The notes under the pieces: generated by a model
Database searches by the model: none
Seen by the model: the letters and a program-made list of their open reading frames with translations, nothing else
What the model was told of the DNA's origin: nothing
Source: Microbulbifer agarilyticus
GTDB lineage: Bacteria > Pseudomonadota > Gammaproteobacteria > Pseudomonadales > Cellvibrionaceae
Reading direction: 5' to 3'
Length of the DNA: 64,000 nucleotides
Assembly (NCBI RefSeq): GCF_001999945.1
Contig: NZ_CP019650.1
Span: 806,001 to 870,000, forward strand
Part shown: piece after piece, positions 54,566-64,000 of the stretch
How positions within the stretch are numbered: the stretch's first letter is position 1
How the letters are laid out: every line of letters starts with the position of its first letter
Program-made: the position numbers and the translations under genes

Positions 54566-57124
54566 ATGAGAAAGCAAGCATATAAAAGGATGATGCTTCC
54601 TGTTGCGATCGCCTGCGCAATACAAGGTGTTTCGGCAAGTGCCCAGGAAGAGGTTGCGGAAGAACAAGGTGCGATTGAAGAGATCGTGGTGACGGTAAAC
54701 CGTAAGGAACAGAAAATTCAGGATGTAGCCGGCGCGGTTCAGGCATTCGACCAGCAGGCGCTTGATGCCATGGGTGTGGGTGCCGATTTCACCGCGTTGC
54801 AAAACGTGATTCCCGGTGCGGTGATCAGCAACCAGGAAGGTAACGTAAACGTATCTATTCGCGGTGTGGGTTCAGCAGACAACACCGAACTGATCGACGC
54901 CTCTGTTGCCAACTTGCTGAATGGTGTCTATTTGCCGCGCGCACGCGGCATCGGTGCGATGTTTTACGACATCTCTCGCGTGGAAGTGAACAAAGGGCCG
55001 CAGGGCACCACGCGCGGACGCAATGCGGTAGGTGGCACCATGAATATTGTGGCCAATCGCCCCAATATGGATGGTTTCTACACCTCTGCACTACTTGAGG
55101 CGGGCGGCGATGCGCTGCAGCGCTATGAATTGATGGCGAACATGCCGCTGACAGACACGCTCGCAGTGCGTGCCGCGGGCTTCATGCGCAAGCAGGATTC
55201 CCAATATGAGAATGCCGGCCAGCCGGGCCTTGAACCTGCGGGCGCAATCGACGAGCAATCATTGCGCCTGTCTGCGCTGTGGGAGCCGAGTGATGCACTC
55301 AGCGTATATGCCGTGTATGACAGCACCAGTGAGGGTGGCACCGGGTACCCGGGGTTAAACTATTTCCCCGCGCTGGACAACGGTTACGATGTTTCAGATC
55401 TGGGTGATGATGCCCAAACAGGAATCTTCCGTGCGTGGCAGGGTGAAGTGGACTCCAGCCACGACGGCTTCATGGTACAGGTGCAATACGATTTCGGCGG
55501 CGTAACGGCCGAGTATATGGGGAGCAGCCGCGAAGTCGATTTCCGTCAAACCAATGCCGCAAACGATGGTGTTTTCTACCCCGGCGTTGAGCTGGGTAGC
55601 TTCGACAATTTTGGCGGCTTATGGTGGATTACACAGTCTGAATCGCAAACACACGAGTTGCGTCTTTCCTCTTCTGGCGACACCTTCGAGTGGGCAGCGG
55701 GTGTGTTCTTCTTTGATGAAGACCAGCAGTCGCTCCTGCTTTCCACTGCGGACAACAGTTTCTGTTGCTATTCCGCTACGGAATACGCAATGCCGGACGT
55801 GCAGGGTGAATCTCTCGCTTTTTATGCGGAGGCGACCTATCACCTGAATGACGAATCGCGCCTTACAGCAGGCATCCGCTCAACCGACGAGGAAAAGTCC
55901 CGCTGGGGCGTCGCGGGTAACTACGGTTTTGCCGCACCGCTGCAGCCGGACTGGAGCACGGGCACGCAATCTTTACGCTGGGCCACGCAAGGCTTCCAGT
56001 ACGACCCGTTTAATGGCAACCGCGGAGATTACACGGTGCCAGACATCAGCGATGTGAACGATGTGGCTGCCTTTATGTCTGCGGCCGTTGAGCGCTGGGG
56101 CGATTCTGACAACCTGGATGACGTCTTTGCGCAGTGCCTTGGTGAGGATACCAGTGCTTGTCCGGCGGCTTCATTGAGCCTGAACGGTACCACCCTGACA
56201 CAGCAGGATGGATACTATGAAGATAGCTTTGTTGACTACCGTCTCGGCTACGAGTGGGACCTGAACGATAGCAGTCTGGTATACGGCAATATTTCTACCG
56301 GCCACAAATCCGGCGGCTTCAACGATACCATCATCGTTCAGGGGGAGATGCTTTCGAATGCCTTCTCGCCAGAAAAATTGGTGATGTATGAAGTGGGTGC
56401 GAAAAACGAATTCGAGAACATTACGTTTAATGCTTCCGCCTTTTACTACGACTACACCGACTATGTAATGACGCAGTTGGTGGCCGTCGGCCCGGTGGTG
56501 GATGATCAGCCGCCGCCCACTTCGGCTCAGCGTCGCAATGTTGGTGAAGCGTCGATTACCGGCTTGGAGCTTTCTTCAACCTGGCATATCAACGACAACT
56601 GGCATATCGGCGGCAACTTGCTGTTCCTCGATGCGGAATTGACCAAGGCGGAAATCAGTGACTACCGCCAAGGCTGGGGTGCCAATCCGAATGTGGATAT
56701 CAGTGGTAACAAGATGCCATTTTCTTCTGATGTAAACCTGAACATGTTCGTCAGTGGCGTGTTCCCGGTGCAGAACGGTCAGTATGACTTCACCCTGAGC
56801 TCAAGCTCGCGCTCGGATTACTATCTGTCTGCGTTTAACTCGCAAGGGTTCGACAGCGAAGGGAATCCTACCAGCCTGGATATGACACCAATTAATGGTT
56901 CGGTAGGTTCCGGCGATGGCTATTTCGATGAGGTGGAGGGGTATACCCTGTTCAATCTTGTGGCTGCACGACACTTCGATGAGCCGAATGTTCGTGTGGA
57001 AGGGTTTATCAACAACATTACCAATGAGATTGTTTCCACAAAGGCGATTATGTCGCCGAACCTCAACCTGCGCTTTATGACGAATCAGCGCACAGCGGGT
57101 ATTCGGATTAAGTACAATATGTAA
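54566..57124 (+). CDS. TonB-dependent outer-membrane receptor
   Basis: This 852-residue receptor has a signal peptide ending near residue 26 (SASAQ), a TonB-box-like EEIVVTVNRKEQ, a plug domain (to about residue 170, ending around VEVNKGPQGTTRGRNAVGG) and a long beta-barrel ending with an aromatic-hydrophobic pattern (TAGIRIKYNM). Given its neighbours it probably imports xylan oligosaccharides rather than iron complexes. That is inference. A hairpin lies at 54512-54531 upstream of it, without a T-run. A terminator follows at 57161. Confidence 0.92.
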   Translation: MRKQAYKRMMLPVAIACAIQGVSASAQEEVAEEQGAIEEIVVTVNRKEQKIQDVAGAVQAFDQQALDAMGVGADFTALQNVIPGAVISNQEGNVNVSIRGVGSADNTELIDASVANLLNGVYLPRARGIGAMFYDISRVEVNKGPQGTTRGRNAVGGTMNIVANRPNMDGFYTSALLEAGGDALQRYELMANMPLTDTLAVRAAGFMRKQDSQYENAGQPGLEPAGAIDEQSLRLSALWEPSDALSVYAVYDSTSEGGTGYPGLNYFPALDNGYDVSDLGDDAQTGIFRAWQGEVDSSHDGFMVQVQYDFGGVTAEYMGSSREVDFRQTNAANDGVFYPGVELGSFDNFGGLWWITQSESQTHELRLSSSGDTFEWAAGVFFFDEDQQSLLLSTADNSFCCYSATEYAMPDVQGESLAFYAEATYHLNDESRLTAGIRSTDEEKSRWGVAGNYGFAAPLQPDWSTGTQSLRWATQGFQYDPFNGNRGDYTVPDISDVNDVAAFMSAAVERWGDSDNLDDVFAQCLGEDTSACPAASLSLNGTTLTQQDGYYEDSFVDYRLGYEWDLNDSSLVYGNISTGHKSGGFNDTIIVQGEMLSNAFSPEKLVMYEVGAKNEFENITFNASAFYYDYTDYVMTQLVAVGPVVDDQPPPTSAQRRNVGEASITGLELSSTWHINDNWHIGGNLLFLDAELTKAEISDYRQGWGANPNVDISGNKMPFSSDVNLNMFVSGVFPVQNGQYDFTLSSSSRSDYYLSAFNSQGFDSEGNPTSLDMTPINGSVGSGDGYFDEVEGYTLFNLVAARHFDEPNVRVEGFINNITNEIVSTKAIMSPNLNLRFMTNQRTAGIRIKYNM

Positions 57125-57160
57125 GAGAGAGGGGTGGCTCTAGTGGTGCCTCTCACGCGG

Positions 57161-57191
57161 AAAGCCCGGGTAGTGATGCCCGGGCTTTTTT
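57161..57191 (+). terminator. Intrinsic terminator after the TonB receptor
   Basis: Ten-base arms (57161-57170 and 57179-57188) are followed by a T-run. It ends the xylan transcript. Confidence 0.92.
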
Positions 57192-57204
57192 GTGTCCAGA
57201 GGCG

Positions 57205-57699
57205 CTATCCCGAGGTGTTTTTGTCCAATTGTTTGCGGAACTCCTGGTGAAATTCCTGCTGAATTTGCTTGAGTACTTCCAGTTGTTCTTCGTTGAGTAG
57301 CTTGATCATTTCAACCCGTGTGGCGGCACGCGCTGCGATTATCTTTGCGTCCAGTGTTTCTCTCTGTTCCCGAGTGAGCGTCGGGATTTTTCCTTCACCA
57401 ATTCCGTAATCTTGCAGAATGGAAAGTTGCAGCTCGAAGCTTTTCTCTAGTATTGGTAGTACTTTCTCCTCCTGCTGCGGTGTTAGCTTAAGCCGCAACG
57501 TGGTCCAGTCAGCGATGTCATCGTACTTCTCCCAGAAGTCAGAACTTTCTACATCGGTGGGTGGCACGTAGTCGGTTGCCTCATCAGGAGGTGAGGTCTT
57601 GTCGGTCGCTTCACCCGTTGAAACCAGAGCAAATAGCAGAAGAGCCACCAGCGCGGCGCACAGTGATGACAGGAAGGGGTGGTGAGACTTACGGGGCAT
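57205..57699 (-). CDS. Periplasmic helical protein, Spy/LTxxQ-like
   Basis: This 164-residue protein has a signal peptide (SSLCAALVALLLFALVSTGEA) and a mature helical part with three LTxxQ-type segments: LTPQQEEKVLPIL, LTREQRETLDAKI and LNEEQLEVLKQIQ. That pattern resembles the Spy/CpxP group of periplasmic chaperones and stress proteins. The match is loose and the function unproven. A ribosome site GGAGCG precedes the start. It is convergent with the receptor gene. Confidence 0.6.
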   Translation of the reverse strand: MPRKSHHPFLSSLCAALVALLLFALVSTGEATDKTSPPDEATDYVPPTDVESSDFWEKYDDIADWTTLRLKLTPQQEEKVLPILEKSFELQLSILQDYGIGEGKIPTLTREQRETLDAKIIAARAATRVEMIKLLNEEQLEVLKQIQQEFHQEFRKQLDKNTSG

Positions 57700-57845
57700 G
57701 AGTGGCGCTCCAATCGACAGGTTACTAAAAGCCTAGTAGAGGAATGCCGTGCCGCAAGGCGTACCCGGGAGTCAGTAGGCGAAAGTTGCTGTTATTGGTC
57801 GTGGCACAGATTATTCAGTATTGCCCGGAGCCTAAACCGGAGTAG

Positions 57846-58715
<870 letters not shown>

Positions 58716-58745
58716 CTTGGGCGCACTTTTGGGAGAGCGTTTTGC

Positions 58746-60146
58746 TTGGACAACAAAGTCATTGTTGGTAGTGAAGAATGGTGTGCCTTTCCGGGGCTAG
58801 GTATCCCGGCGATCAAGGCACGGGTGGACTCTGGGGCCAAAACCTCGAGTTTGCACGCTTATAACATCCAGCCATTCAATCGCGATGGCGAACCATGGGT
58901 GAGCTTTGAGGCGCACCCCCTGCAAGGTCAGCGCCGCCCGAGCGTTCGCTGTGAGGCCCGGGTACTGGATCGGCGCACGGTGCGCAGTTCTTCGGGAGAA
59001 AGCGAGAAGCGCCTGGTTATCAAGACCGCTATCAGTATTGGCGGCAGTGTCTGGGATGTGGAGCTGACCCTCACCAACCGTGACTCCATGGGCTACCGCA
59101 TGCTGCTCGGCCGCGAGGCGATGATGGGGCGCATGCTGGTCGATCCATCGGAAAGTTTTTGTCTCGGTGATATTCCGCCGGGCCAATTGGCGGAGGTCTA
59201 CCACGACGAGCAGCATATGGCTGGCACGGGGCTGCGTATCGGCGTGCTCGCGTCAAACCCGGATCTATACAGTAACCAGCGAATCATGGAAGCGGGCGCG
59301 GAGCGCGGTCACCGCATGACCTTCTTGAATATTCGCCAGTGCTACATGAAGCTGGATTCTGCCGAGCCAGAAGTGCATTACCGGGATGGCCGCATTCTCA
59401 ATAGCCTGGATGCCGTTATTCCGCGTATTCGGCCGAGCCAAACGTTTTACGGTTGTGCATTGACCCGTCACTTCGAAAGTATGGGGGTGTACGCACTTAA
59501 CGGTGCCCAGTCCATCAGCCAGTCCCGCGACAAGCTCTATTCACTGCAGCTGTTACAGGAAGGTGGGCTGAATATTCCGATTTCCGGTTTCGCCAACTCG
59601 CCGAGTGATACCAATGAATTGATCGATATGGTGGGCGGCGCCCCGCTGATCGTGAAGTTACTGGAGGGCACTCAGGGGCGGGGCGTGGTACTGGCGGAGA
59701 CGCGCAAGGCGGCGGAGTCGGTAATCAACGCGTTCAAGTCGCTGAAGGCCAACCTGCTGGTGCAGGAGTTTATCCGTGAGGCACAGGGCAAGGACCTGCG
59801 TTTGTTTGTGGTCGACGGCAAGGTGATCGCGGCGATTCAGCGCGAGGCTGCGCCCGGGGAGTTCCGTGCCAATATCCACCAGGGTGGTACCGCGTCCGTT
59901 GTAAAGGTATTGCCTGAGGAGCGCCGGTTGGCCATCAAAGCAGCCAAGGTGTTGGGTTTGAAGGTGGCCGGCGTGGATATCATCCGTTCCAAGAAGGGGC
60001 CGCTGCTGCTGGAGGTAAACTCTTCGCCGGGCCTCGAAGGCATTGAGAGTGCCACCCGCAAGGATGTTGCGGGGTCGATGATTCTGTCGATTGAAAAGGC
60101 GCTGAAGTGGAAACCGGCCATTGTCGGGACGTCCGATAGCGCTTGA
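58746..60146 (+). CDS. RimB-RimK fusion (retropepsin-like protease plus glutamate ligase)
   Basis: This 466-residue protein fuses two activities that modify ribosomal protein S6 and related targets. Residues 1-145 match the RimB/ATP-dependent zinc protease domain, with the retropepsin-like [10 protein letters not shown] (D28). Residues 157-450 match RimK, an ATP-grasp alpha-L-glutamate ligase, with [49 protein letters not shown] and [12 protein letters not shown]. RimK alone is about 300 residues. The start is TTG with GGGAGAG eight bases upstream. It may be co-transcribed with dapB. Whether the ligated target is S6 or another protein is not shown. Confidence 0.88.
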   Translation: MDNKVIVGSEEWCAFPGLGIPAIKARVDSGAKTSSLHAYNIQPFNRDGEPWVSFEAHPLQGQRRPSVRCEARVLDRRTVRSSSGESEKRLVIKTAISIGGSVWDVELTLTNRDSMGYRMLLGREAMMGRMLVDPSESFCLGDIPPGQLAEVYHDEQHMAGTGLRIGVLASNPDLYSNQRIMEAGAERGHRMTFLNIRQCYMKLDSAEPEVHYRDGRILNSLDAVIPRIRPSQTFYGCALTRHFESMGVYALNGAQSISQSRDKLYSLQLLQEGGLNIPISGFANSPSDTNELIDMVGGAPLIVKLLEGTQGRGVVLAETRKAAESVINAFKSLKANLLVQEFIREAQGKDLRLFVVDGKVIAAIQREAAPGEFRANIHQGGTASVVKVLPEERRLAIKAAKVLGLKVAGVDIIRSKKGPLLLEVNSSPGLEGIESATRKDVAGSMILSIEKALKWKPAIVGTSDSA

Positions 60147-60288
60147 TCCGGTATTGCCACCAAGTACTTTTTGGCGCTCACCTCGCGCTGCAGCGATGGT
60201 GAGCGCTGTCTGCGGATACTACCCTTTGGGTGAGCCCGCGTTGTACGTCCACAGTGTGGGGAAATCTTTGTTTTGGTGACCCCTAGTC

Positions 60289-60888
60289 ATGTTGAAGTCA
60301 GCCTTTCATCACTCGCGCCGATCCAAGTCCATTGGGTGGCGACGTAGTGTTGTGGGCTTGTTGCTGGTTCTGGGGGTGATTACGGCGGCGCCTTCCGCTG
60401 CCGAGCAGCTCTCGGACACCGATCTCGGGCGCAAGGTAATGGTCGACTATATCGTCCACTTCGCCCACCACTTCCAATGGCCCATCGAGGTCTTTAACGG
60501 CTCCAACGCGCCTTTCCGCATCTGTGTGATGGGCGATGAGGCGCTGGTACCTGCGCTGACTGCACGTTTTCATCGCCACCGTATCCAGGGGCGTATGGTT
60601 GCGCTGGAGACTGTTAACGACGGTGAGACCATGCGCGCACGGCGTTGCCAGATTATGGTGATGGGCAGTGAGTTGGGCCTGGAGCCTGTGGCCAAGGCGG
60701 TGGGCGCCCTCGAGTTCTTCCCCGTGCTGACGGTGAGCGATGTCAGCCGCTTTAATCAGCTGGGGGGCATGGTGGAGTTTGCCGGCAGTGGCGCCAACAT
60801 GTCGCTGCAGTTGAATAAGACGCGCCTCGATCGCGCCGAACTCAAGATGGGCGACAGCCTGTTCCGCCTGACACGCGAAGTGAATTAG
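60289..60888 (+). CDS. YfiR-family periplasmic protein
   Basis: This 199-residue protein has a signal peptide (SVVGLLLVLGVITAAPSAAE) and a DUF4154/YfiR domain, with VDYIVHFAHHFQWP near the start and FAGSGANMSLQLNKTRLDRAELKMG near the end. YfiR of Pseudomonas restrains a diguanylate cyclase in the periplasm. No YfiN-like cyclase is in this window, so the partner is unknown or elsewhere. It has no strong ribosome site, so expression may be low. Confidence 0.85.
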   Translation: MLKSAFHHSRRSKSIGWRRSVVGLLLVLGVITAAPSAAEQLSDTDLGRKVMVDYIVHFAHHFQWPIEVFNGSNAPFRICVMGDEALVPALTARFHRHRIQGRMVALETVNDGETMRARRCQIMVMGSELGLEPVAKAVGALEFFPVLTVSDVSRFNQLGGMVEFAGSGANMSLQLNKTRLDRAELKMGDSLFRLTREVN

Positions 60889-60922
60889 TCGTCACTGGAG
60901 TCCAAGTGGCCCCAAATGCGGC

Positions 60923-60962
60923 GGCACTATGGGTTTTTCGTTGGCACTATGGATTTTTTGTT
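60923..60962 (+). repeat. Imperfect tandem repeat, two 20-base copies
   Basis: GGCACTATGGGTTTTTCGTT at 60923-60942 and a second copy at 60943-60962 differ at two positions. They lie between the yfiR-like gene and carA. The function is unknown. A slipped-strand duplication is the simplest explanation. Confidence 0.6.
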
Positions 60963-61053
60963 GTGGCGTAAATTTGTACTAGCGGACAACACCGTTTTCC
61001 CGTAGAATCTGCGCCCGGCTTGGAGAGGCCCCACAGTAGTTGCTCGCGCCATA

Positions 61054-61188
61054 ATGGCCGCTGAGCCCGTGGCTTTCCTGCCAAAAATTGCGCCGGTGTT
61101 GGCGGTTAATTCTCGCCCACCAAACCATCGAGCTGGTTGCCGGCCAAACCGTGAGAGCCAAGGTGAAAGCCTCAGTGAGCGCCCGTGA
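61054..61188 (+). CDS. Possible 44-residue leader ORF before carA
   Basis: The ATG at 61054 opens a 44-codon frame ending TGA at 61186-61188. Its last 26 codons hold five Arg codons (CGC, CGA, CGG, CGT, CGC). It ends 15 bases before a terminator hairpin, and carA begins about 110 bases after the hairpin. Arginine is an end product of the carAB pathway, so an attenuation leader is possible. There is no clear ribosome site. A second overlapping frame from GTG 61151 to TAA 61202-61204 also ends at the hairpin, so the reading is uncertain. Confidence 0.2.
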   Translation: MAAEPVAFLPKIAPVLAVNSRPPNHRAGCRPNRESQGESLSERP

Positions 61189-61202
61189 AGAACTCTATAA
61201 AT

Positions 61203-61238
61203 AAGCGAGATGAAGCAAAAGTTTCATCTCGCTTTTTT
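61203..61238 (+). terminator. Intrinsic terminator upstream of carA
   Basis: Twelve-base arms (61203-61214 and 61223-61234), extended by two more pairs around an AAAA loop, are followed by six Ts. It may end the yfiR-like transcript or act as an attenuator before carA. Confidence 0.85.
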
Positions 61239-61346
61239 ATAAAGGGCACAGGGTAAAAAGTTGCAGCTGAAACTTCGCCTGTTGTGGCACTGAAATGTGC
61301 GCCCTCTCAACCCGCCCGCAAGCTGTTCTGACGACTGGAGATTGAA

Positions 61347-62528
61347 TTGAACAACGCTGTTCCCACGCCGGAATCCTTGATGCCCAGCACCACCCCGGCA
61401 CTGCTGGTGCTCGCCGATGGCAGTGTCTTCCGCGGTCGCGCTATTGGCGCCGAAGGCTCAACTGTTGGTGAGGTAGTCTTCAATACCTCCATGACCGGTT
61501 ATCAGGAAATCCTGACCGATCCATCCTACGCCCGTCAGATCGTTACCCTGACTTATCCGCATATCGGCAATACCGGTACCAACTCTGAAGACGAAGAGTG
61601 TGCCGAGATCTGGTCTGCCGGTCTGGTGATCCGCGATCTGCCGCTGCTGGCTTCCAGCTTCCGTAACGAACAGTCTCTGGAAGATTATCTGAAGGCGCGC
61701 AATATCGTCGGTATCGCCGATATTGATACCCGCCGCCTGACCCGCATCCTGCGCGACAAGGGTGCGCAGAGCGGCTGCATCATTGCGGGTGCTCCGGAAG
61801 GTGAGAGTATTGACGAGGCGGAAGCCCTGAAGAAGGCTCAGGAATTTGCCGGCCTGAAAGGCATGGACCTGGCCAAAGTGGTTTCCACCAAAGAGCAGTA
61901 CGACTTCAACGAAGGTACCTGGGAACTGGGTCAGGGGCATAAGCCGGCGCCGGCGGCGCAACCCTACAAGGTTGTGGCATACGACTTCGGCGTGAAGCGC
62001 AATATCCTGCGCATGCTGGTAGATCGCGGCTGCAGTATCACCGTGGTACCGGCAGAAACCCCGGCCTCCGAAGTGCTGGCGATGAATCCCGACGGTGTCT
62101 TCCTGTCCAACGGCCCCGGTGACCCCGAGCCGTGTGATTACGCGATCAAAGCGATCAAAGAGATCCTCGACACCAGCCTGCCGACTTACGGCATCTGCCT
62201 GGGTCACCAGCTGCTGGGCCTGGCGGTTGGCGCTAAGACCGCAAAAATGAAATTTGGCCACCACGGTGGTAACCACCCGGTACAGGACCTGAATAGCACC
62301 AAGGTGATGATCACCGCACAGAACCACGGTTTTGCGGTGGATATGGACACCCTGCCGGAGAATGTGGAAATCACCCACAAGTCTTTGTTCGACGGCACCC
62401 TGCAGGGTATTCGCCTGACCGACAAGCCGGCGTTCAGCTTCCAGGGCCACCCGGAAGCGAGCCCAGGCCCACACGATGTGGCGCCGCTGTTCGACCAGTT
62501 TATCGAGATGATGGAAGCGCGCCGCTAA
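61347..62528 (+). CDS. carA: Carbamoyl-phosphate synthase small subunit
   Basis: CarA hydrolyses glutamine and passes ammonia to CarB for carbamoyl phosphate, used for arginine and pyrimidines. The TTG at 61347 has GGAG six bases upstream; an ATG at 61380 is the other choice and would give a protein closer to the usual start. Motifs are [15 protein letters not shown] in the N-terminal domain and [13 protein letters not shown] with the catalytic Cys, then [10 protein letters not shown] with the His-Glu of the triad. The length is 393 residues. carB follows after 93 bases. Confidence 0.97.
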   Translation: MNNAVPTPESLMPSTTPALLVLADGSVFRGRAIGAEGSTVGEVVFNTSMTGYQEILTDPSYARQIVTLTYPHIGNTGTNSEDEECAEIWSAGLVIRDLPLLASSFRNEQSLEDYLKARNIVGIADIDTRRLTRILRDKGAQSGCIIAGAPEGESIDEAEALKKAQEFAGLKGMDLAKVVSTKEQYDFNEGTWELGQGHKPAPAAQPYKVVAYDFGVKRNILRMLVDRGCSITVVPAETPASEVLAMNPDGVFLSNGPGDPEPCDYAIKAIKEILDTSLPTYGICLGHQLLGLAVGAKTAKMKFGHHGGNHPVQDLNSTKVMITAQNHGFAVDMDTLPENVEITHKSLFDGTLQGIRLTDKPAFSFQGHPEASPGPHDVAPLFDQFIEMMEARR

Positions 62529-62542
62529 GCGCCGCTTTCACG

Positions 62543-62566
62543 GCAGGGGCTTTAACGGGCCCCTGC
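62543..62566 (+). other. Hairpin in the carA-carB gap
   Basis: GCAGGGGC at 62543-62550 and GCCCCTGC at 62559-62566 can form a hairpin with an eight-base loop. There is no T-run, so it is not a standard terminator. It may affect mRNA stability or balance of the two subunits. Confidence 0.4.
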
Positions 62567-62621
62567 GATGCAAGACCAGAATTTTATCCACCGGCTGCGG
62601 CCGGCTAGATTCGGAAGAAAG

Positions 62622-64000
62622 ATGCCAAAACGCACAGACATTAAAAGCATTCTGATCATCGGCGCGGGCCCGATTGTCATCGGTCAGGCCTGTGAATTTG
62701 ACTACTCCGGCGCCCAGGCCTGTAAGGCCCTGCGCGAAGAGGGTTACCGGTGATCCTGGTGAACTCCAACCCGGCCACCATCATGACCGACCCGGCCATG
62801 GCTGATGCTACCTACATCGAGCCGGTCGAGTGGAAGACCGTTGCCAAGATCATTGAAAAAGAGCGTCCGGACGCGATCCTGCCCACCATGGGCGGCCAAA
62901 CCGCGCTGAACTGTGCGCTGGCGTTGGACGAGAACGGCGTGCTGAAAGAATTTGGCTGTGAGCTGATCGGTGCCGACAAAAATGCCATCGAAAAAGCGGA
63001 AGACCGCAACCTGTTCGACAAGGCGATGAAGGCCATCGGCCTGGAAACCCCGCGTGCCAAGATCGTTCACAGCATGGACGAGGCCAAGAAGGTACCGGAA
63101 GAGTTTGGTTTTCCGGTCATCATCCGTCCGTCCTTCACCATGGGCGGTTCCGGTGGTGGTGTGGCCTACAACTGGCCGGAATTCGAAGAGATCTGTAAGC
63201 GTGGTCTCGACCTGTCTCCGACCAACGAGCTACTGATCGACGAATCTCTGCTCGGCTGGAAAGAGTACGAGATGGAAGTTGTGCGTGACAAAAACGACAA
63301 CTGCATCATCGTCTGTGCGATCGAAAACTTTGACCCGATGGGCGTACACACCGGTGACTCCATCACCGTAGCGCCGGCGCAAACCCTGACCGATAAGGAA
63401 TACCAGCTGATGCGTAACGCATCCATCGCGGTATTGCGTGAGATCGGCGTGGAAACCGGTGGCTCTAACGTACAGTTCGGTATGGACCCGAAAACCGGCC
63501 GTATGGTGGTGATCGAGATGAACCCGCGGGTATCTCGCTCCTCCGCACTGGCTTCCAAGGCCACTGGCTTCCCGATCGCCAAGGTCGCGGCCAAGCTGGC
63601 AGTGGGTTACACCCTCGACGAGCTGCAGAACGACATCACCGGTGGTGCTACCCCGGCGTCTTTCGAGCCGTCCATCGACTACGTTGTGACCAAGATTCCG
63701 CGCTTCACCTTCGAGAAATTCGGTGAAGCAGATGCGCGCCTGACCACCCAGATGAAATCCGTGGGTGAAGTGATGGCCATCGGCCGTAACTTCCAAGAGT
63801 CGATGCAGAAAGCCCTGCGCGGCCTGGAAGTGGGTTCCTTCGGTTTTGAACCGAAGATCGACCCGGCAGAAGTGGGCTCCATGGAGCGCCTGCGTCGCGA
63901 ACTGTCCGTACCGGGCGCCGAGCGCATCTGGTATGTGGGTGATGCCTTCCGTGTGGGCATGACCATCGAAGAGGTGTACGAACTCTCCGGCATCGATCCC
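62622..64000 (+). pseudogene. carB: carB, carbamoyl-phosphate synthase large subunit, frameshifted and cut by the window edge
   Basis: The frame from ATG 62622 (ribosome site GGAAGA upstream) gives [20 protein letters not shown]...ALREEGYR and stops at TGA 62751-62753. The expected continuation, [21 protein letters not shown], is found one base out of phase from GTG 62750 and runs open to the window end (417 codons). One missing base near 62748-62750 explains both. The second part has ATP-grasp residues such as [12 protein letters not shown] and [18 protein letters not shown]. carB is important for growth without arginine and pyrimidines, so a sequencing or assembly error is more likely than a true loss. 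The 3' end is outside the window. Confidence 0.9.

Noticed and set aside
60979..61161. A 60-codon minus-strand frame before carA
   Set aside because: There is no ribosome site, no domain and no conserved pattern. It lies in a leader region better explained by regulatory sequence.
61458..62474. A 338-codon frame antisense to carA
   Set aside because: carA is clear on the plus strand. The antisense product shows no domain.
62742..62764. Programmed ribosomal frameshift in carB
   Set aside because: No slippery heptamer or downstream pseudoknot is evident, and CarB is normally a single frame. A missing base is simpler.

Overview
The window looks like a chromosomal segment of a marine or estuarine gammaproteobacterium. 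The best guess is the Cellvibrionales, Microbulbifer-like. This is inferred from the gammaproteobacterial housekeeping set (fur, bamE, ratA-rnfH, smpB and ssrA with the tag ANDDNYGAQLAA, recN, grpE-dnaK-dnaJ, dapB, carA-carB) combined with many sulfatases, peptidases and xylan-degradation genes. No tRNA, rRNA, CRISPR array, insertion sequence or prophage was seen.

Layout. 0-2 kb: a gene cut by the left edge, a CobW-type GTPase and a MerC-like protein, which looks like a metal-handling pair. 2-6.3 kb: a type I sulfatase convergent with an AtsA-like metallo-beta-lactamase-fold protein, then a methyltransferase and a double-CDGSH iron-sulfur protein. 6.6-18.5 kb: an amidohydrolase, a DHA2 exporter, an M1 aminopeptidase lipoprotein, an aldo/keto reductase, a TetR regulator, and an M20 peptidase followed by a DUF885 protein. 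18.6-25.5 kb: an outer-membrane protein, a BlaI-M56 sensor pair with twin operators, an Ntn-type hydrolase, an alkylsulfatase and a 57-residue PCP_red-like protein. 25.6-34.5 kb: a DUF429-like protein, a probable operon of two DUF1254-type proteins with an NADP oxidoreductase and an AI-2E-family permease, a GHL10 glycosidase and a lipoprotein. 34.6-42 kb: tmRNA, rlmD, two NSS transporters flanking smpB, ratA-rnfH, bamE and fur. 42-49 kb: an acyltransferase, recN and the heat-shock genes grpE-dnaK-dnaJ with sigma-32-like promoters. 49-57 kb: a compact xylan locus. 57-64 kb: a Spy-like protein, dapB, a RimB-RimK fusion, a YfiR-like protein, carA and an apparently frameshifted carB cut by the right edge.

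The most coherent functional unit is the xylan locus. It has an NrtR-type regulator whose Nudix box is degenerate, a cytoplasmic GH43 xylosidase, a GPH sugar symporter, a Tat-exported GH10 xylanase and a TonB-dependent receptor. The intergenic region between symporter and xylanase carries two inverted repeats of the form TAGTC-N5-GACTA, one next to each divergent gene, so a dedicated repressor site can be proposed from sequence alone. Other points worth checking are the carB frameshift, an Arg-containing leader ORF plus terminator before carA, a sulfatase with Ser at the usual Pro/Ala position of the formylglycine motif, paired palindromes beside the TetR gene, and the standalone PCP_red-like protein.
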